Source of the DNA: Salvelinus alpinus | Lineage: Eukaryota; Chordata; Actinopteri; Salmoniformes; Salmonidae | DNA: 64,000 nucleotides | Direction of reading: 5' to 3' | Assembly: GCF_045679555.1 (NCBI RefSeq) | Contig: NC_092091.1 | Span: 77,392,902-77,456,901 of the forward strand | Part shown: positions 60,017 through 64,000 of the stretch, piece after piece | Layout of the letters: each line of letters begins with the position of its first letter | Numbering within the stretch: position 1 is the first letter of the stretch | Position numbers and translations under genes: made by a program | Notes under the pieces: generated by a model | Told to the model about the DNA's origin: nothing | Database searches by the model: none | Seen by the model: the letters and a program-made list of their open reading frames with translations, nothing else

Positions 60017-61635
60017 CATCTACATGATGTATTGTTACACCATGTAGGAGCAGTATAGACCTAGTCTGTTCATTATATACATATACATGATGTATTGTTA
60101 CACCATGTAGGAGCAGTATAGACCTAGTCTGTTCATTATATACATCTACATGATGTATTGTTACACCATGTAGGAGCAGTATAGACCTAGTCTGTTCATT
60201 ATATACATCTACATGATGTATTGTTACACCATGTAGGAGCAGTATAGACCTAGTCTGTTCATTATATACATATACATGATGTATTGTTACACCATGTACG
60301 AGCAGTATAGACCTAGTCTGTTCATTATATACATCTACATGATGTATTGTTACACCATGTAGGAGCAGTATAGACCTAGTCTGTTCATTATATACATCTA
60401 CATGATGTATTGTTACACCATGTAGGAGCAGTATAGACCTAGTCTGTTCATTATATACATCTACATGATGTATTGTTACACCATGTACGAGCAGTATAGA
60501 CCTAGTCTGTTCATTATATACATCTACATGATGTATTGTTACACCATGTAGGAGCAGTATAGACCTAGTCTGTTCATTATATACATCTACATGATGTATT
60601 GTTACACCATGTAGGAGCAGTATAGACCTAGTCTGTTCATTATATACATCTACATGATGTATTGTTACACCATGTCGGAGCAGTATAGACCTAGTCTGTT
60701 CATTATATACATCTACATGATGTATTGTTACACCATGTAGGAGCAGTATAGACCTAGTCTGTTCATTATATACATCTACATGATGTATTGTTACACCCTG
60801 TAGGAGCAGTATAGACCTAGTCTGTTCATTATATACATCTACATGATGTATTGTTACACCATGTACGAGCAGTATAGACCTAGTCTGTTCATTATATACA
60901 TCTACATGATGTATTGTTACACCATGTAGGAGCAGTATAGACCTAGTCTGTTCATTATATACATCTACATGATGTATTGTTACACCATGTAGGAGCAGTA
61001 TAGACCTAGTCTGTTCATTATATACATCTACATGATGTATTGTTACACCATGTCGGAGCAGTATAGACCTAGTCTGTTCATTATATACATCTACATGATG
61101 TATTGTTACACCATGTCGGAGCAGTATAGACCTAGTCTGTTCATTATATACATCTACATGATGTATTGTTACACCATGTAGGAGCAGTATAGACCTAGTC
61201 TGTTCATTATATACATCTACATGATGTATTGTTACACCATGTAGGAGCAGTATAGACCTAGTCTGTTCATTATATACATCTACATGATGTATTGTTACAC
61301 CATGTAGGAGCAGTATAGACCTAGTCTGTTCATTATATACATCTACATGATGTATTGTTACACCCTGTAGGAGCAGTATAGACCTAGTCTGTTCATTATA
61401 TACATCTACATGATGTATTGTTACACCATGTACGAGCAGTATAGACCTAGTCTGTTCATTATATACATCTACATGATGTATTGTTACACCATGTAGGAGC
61501 AGTATAGACCTAGTCTGTTCATTATATACATCTACATGATGTATTGTTACACCATGTCGGAGCAGTATAGACCTAGTCTGTTCATTATATACATCTACAT
61601 GATGTATTGTTACACCATGTCGGAGCAGTATAGAC
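60017..61635. repeat. 63-bp satellite (about 26 copies)
   Basis: Highly homogeneous units with 'catctacatgatgtattgtt' and 'gcagtatagacctagtctgt'. Variants at one site (taggag / tacgag / tcggag) and an accatg/accctg change recur in the same order about nine units apart. Confidence 0.97.
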
Positions 61636-62118
61636 TGACAGTAGCTGGCTACTTATTTAGATTTAGTTTGACCTAATGAAACTGCCTTAAATGTGTTGTA
61701 GTTAAAGAAAATGTATTCGCACTAATCAATCAACACATTCCTGTCTTTGTATTTCTCAATATAATAGCATTATTTAATTAAATCCATTTCCTCAACTGCG
61801 TTTCCCACTCCAGTCGGCGATTTGCGTCGTTCAGGCGATGCTGCTATCGTGACGTATAATGTAGTGCACGGTTCATCAAAAACAACAAGTCAACCACCTC
61901 GGTAGCTTGCTAGCCAACGTAGCCGAAAGATTCAAGCTGTTTTTACGCTTTCGGTGTATATTAGCTGCTGTGTTTTAGACACACTTCTATCGTATATACT
62001 TGTTAACCTATTTAATTTAATATGACGTTATTTTTTATTAGTCAGATATAGTAGCTGGCTGGTTAAATTAGCACTAGCTTAGTCGCTAATGATAGCTAGC
62101 TAGCTAATATCCCCGAAC
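61636..62118 (+). promoter_or_regulatory. 5' flank and presumed promoter of the zinc-finger gene
   Basis: Single-copy-looking sequence upstream of the zinc-finger first exon. Contains a CRE-like TGACGTAT at 61850-61857 and a GC-richer segment around 61800-61930, but no clear TATA box. Repeated 'gctagctagctaa' directly before the start codon. Confidence 0.35.
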
Positions 62119-62416
62119 ATGAGGTCAGTAAGCTTCTCCCCTCCTGCTAAAGAAGAGGTCTGCTGGACGGAGAAAGAAGCTCTGGGGCTGAACATTGTAG
62201 TGAAAGAGGAGAAGGAAGAGGAGGATGTCACAGTTAAAAAATAAATTGAGGGTGAGGCTGTTACAGTGAAAGAGGAAGACGTTACAGTGAAAGAGGAAGA
62301 CGCGTTCACAGTGAAAGAGGAGGATGAGAAAGAGGATGCCGTTTTTGCCGTGAAGAAGGAAGGGGAGATTTCTGTCACATTGAAAGATGTTGAGGTAGGA
62401 GATCTGATTTACATCA
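62119..62416 (+). pseudogene. C2H2 zinc-finger gene, N-terminal exon with premature stop
   Basis: ATG at 62119: MRSVSFSPPAKEEVCWTEKE, ALGLNIVVKEEKEEEDVTVK, then TAA at 62242-62244 (codon 42). After the stop the same frame continues with AVTVKEED, VTVKEED, FTVKEED and EGEISVTLKDVEVGDLIY up to donor GTAAGT at 62417. This is the acidic N-terminal exon of the large salmonid C2H2 zinc-finger family, with VKEE repeats but no KRAB box. One nonsense change breaks the frame; zinc-finger exons would lie beyond the window. Start at a downstream codon seems unlikely but cannot be excluded. Confidence 0.8.
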
Positions 62417-63104
62417 GTAAGTACCGCCTTAAATTGGATTTTCACTTTGGATATTCGGAGTTGGCTCGTCAATACCTCATCAAGGGAGGGCCCTGGAATG
62501 ATGACTGATATGTCTAGAATCAGACGACGTAGAGAGCAAGCTACCCCTTGTTTTCTCCGTTCCGTTTTCAAAAAGTGACTTAACATATATATTTGAGAAG
62601 GGTCTATCTGGGGGCCACGGCATGTAGTGATTTTAATGTAGTTATGATTTACTACACACAGTGCCCCCCAATAGTGCCATGCGAGAGTTGGGTTGGCTAC
62701 ACCAACGATTATGGATATACTGACAAGAAGTCTCTGCCCTAACAAGCGGAGTCGTTGTCCACAAAGCGGCACTGTGGGTTGTCTAGCTCTCGCCTATCCT
62801 TTCTTTGGATTGGTGGATCTTATTATTATTGTTATCTATTGTTTATATTCTATGACGGTTGTTGTCGTCAACCGCCTGTATTCAATGGAGAGAGATGCTA
62901 AGCTACTAGCATGAATATGCACAGCGATCTGGAGACAACTCCTATAGTGTTTTTTATCAAAGTTGTCGGTATGTCACGTGTCCACATAACAATTTAAGAA
63001 TTACGACACTTCTGTTAGATCAAGTAAACCTCACGTAGCAAATAAGCCATTCATTTTGTTGTTGACCAAATTCAACACTTTCCACATTGGGTTGATAATT
63101 GTTT
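62417..63104 (+). other. intron after the zinc-finger exon, no further gene
   Basis: No zinc fingers (CxxC...HxxxH) seen in any frame. Contains sequence that looks interspersed ('acacagtgccccccaatagt') but of no family I can name. Confidence 0.4.
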
Positions 63105-63893
63105 CCACTAGAGAGACAACCAATTGGGTACAACCTACTGTAACCTACTGGCATGACCTAGAGAGAGAACCAATTGGGTACAACCTACTGTAACCTACTG
63201 GCATGACCTAGAGAGAAAACCAATTGGGTACAACCTACTGTAACCTACTGGCATGACCTAGAGAGACAACCAATTGGGTACAACCTACTGTAACCTACTG
63301 ACATGACCTAGAGAGAAAACCAATTGGGTACAACCTACTGTAACCTACTGACATGACCTAGAGAGAGAACCAATTGGGTACAACCTACTGTAACCTACTG
63401 GCATGACCTAGAGAGAAAACCAATTGGGTACAACCTACTGTAACCTACTGACATGACCTAGAGAGAGAACCAATTGGGTACAACCTACTGTAACCTACTG
63501 ACATGACCTAGAGAGAGAACCAATTGGGTACAACCTACTGTAACCTACTGACATGATCTAGAGAGAAAACCAATTGGGTACAACCTACTGTAACCTACTG
63601 GCATGACCTAGAGAGAAAACCAATTGGGTACAACCTACTGTAACCTACTGGCATGACCTAGAGAGAAAACCAATTGGGTACAACCTACTGTAACCTACTG
63701 ACACGACCTAGAGAGAGAACCAATTGGGTACAACCTACTGTAACCTACTGGCATGACCTAGAGAGAAAACCAATTGGGTACAACCTACTGTAACCTACTG
63801 GCATGACCTAGAGAGAGAACCAATTGGGTACAACCTACTGTAACCTACTGACATGACCTAGAGAGAAAACCAATTGGGTACAACCTACTGTAA
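63105..63893. repeat. 50-bp minisatellite (about 15.7 copies)
   Basis: Units with 'accaattgggtacaacctac' and 'tgtaacctactggcatgacc'; variants gagagaaaac / gagagagaac and ggcatg / gacatg are interspersed. Confidence 0.96.
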
Positions 63894-64000
63894 TTGCATG
63901 AGAAAATAATGGTACCAGTCAAAAGTCTCCATGACTCTGCCGTTGTGCTGTAGAATTTGTGAATTTTGTCGCTTGTATAATAAGGGACTGTCATTTGTCC

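Overview
The window looks like nuclear DNA of a salmonid fish (Salmonidae; the species cannot be fixed from sequence alone). Grounds: several Tc1/mariner families typical of salmonids, including two copies of the family from which Sleeping Beauty was derived; LINE 3' ends with the TTTGATTTGATTT tail and the associated 'caccTTTATTTaaccagg' ends; tRNA-derived SINEs; a long-LTR retroelement; a salmonid-type zinc-finger first exon with VKEE repeats; and very heavy minisatellite content (about a fifth of the window, summing the arrays listed). There are no prokaryotic operons, CRISPR arrays or rRNA genes.

Layout. 0-2.2 kb: an 18-bp minisatellite cut by the window edge. 3.5-9.3 kb: Tc1 fragment, a decayed reverse-strand LINE and a Sleeping Beauty-family Tc1. 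9.3-12.8 kb: relic of an Ig-type leader exon, degenerate telomere-like DNA, LINE and SINE pieces. 12.9-20.4 kb: the best gene, a two-exon ecto-ADP-ribosyltransferase (ARTC family) with signal-peptide exon, 5.8-kb intron and catalytic exon. Its 3' splice site is the last unit of a 47-copy intronic minisatellite, and its 3' UTR holds a 12-copy 56-bp array. 20.8-25.4 kb: a reverse LINE with a nested solo LTR and a nested Sleeping Beauty-family copy. 25.5-33.8 kb: a 1.35-kb direct duplication 6.9 kb apart plus three more DNA transposons. 33.8-37.7 kb: a reverse-strand LTR retroelement with a 1.45-kb LTR. 37.8-39.4 kb: three exons of a vwa7-like von Willebrand A domain gene. 39.7-44.6 kb: a LINE carrying an internal inversion and a TTAA-flanked piggyBac-like insertion. 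47.1-47.6 kb: solo LTR. 47.7-56.9 kb: dense minisatellites around an Ig-type leader exon (minus strand), its multiplied upstream region, and a signal-peptide exon of a secreted protein (plus strand, 56.1 kb). 57-61.6 kb: Tc1 pieces and satellites. 62.1 kb: first exon of a zinc-finger gene with a premature stop. 63.1-63.9 kb: a 50-bp minisatellite.

Host genes are sparse and fragmentary: ART (complete CDS), a vwa7-like fragment, two lone leader exons (one Ig-type, one unknown secreted protein) and one zinc-finger N-terminal exon. They do not form an evident pathway, though ART and the leader exons fit cell-surface or secreted immune-type functions. The most striking pattern is that three unrelated genes each have a minisatellite built from their own exon-intron junction: an acceptor in ART, donors in the vwa7-like gene and the 56.1-kb gene.

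All boundaries and repeat counts were read by eye; no alignment or database search was run. Family calls rest on recognition of motifs and repeat ends.
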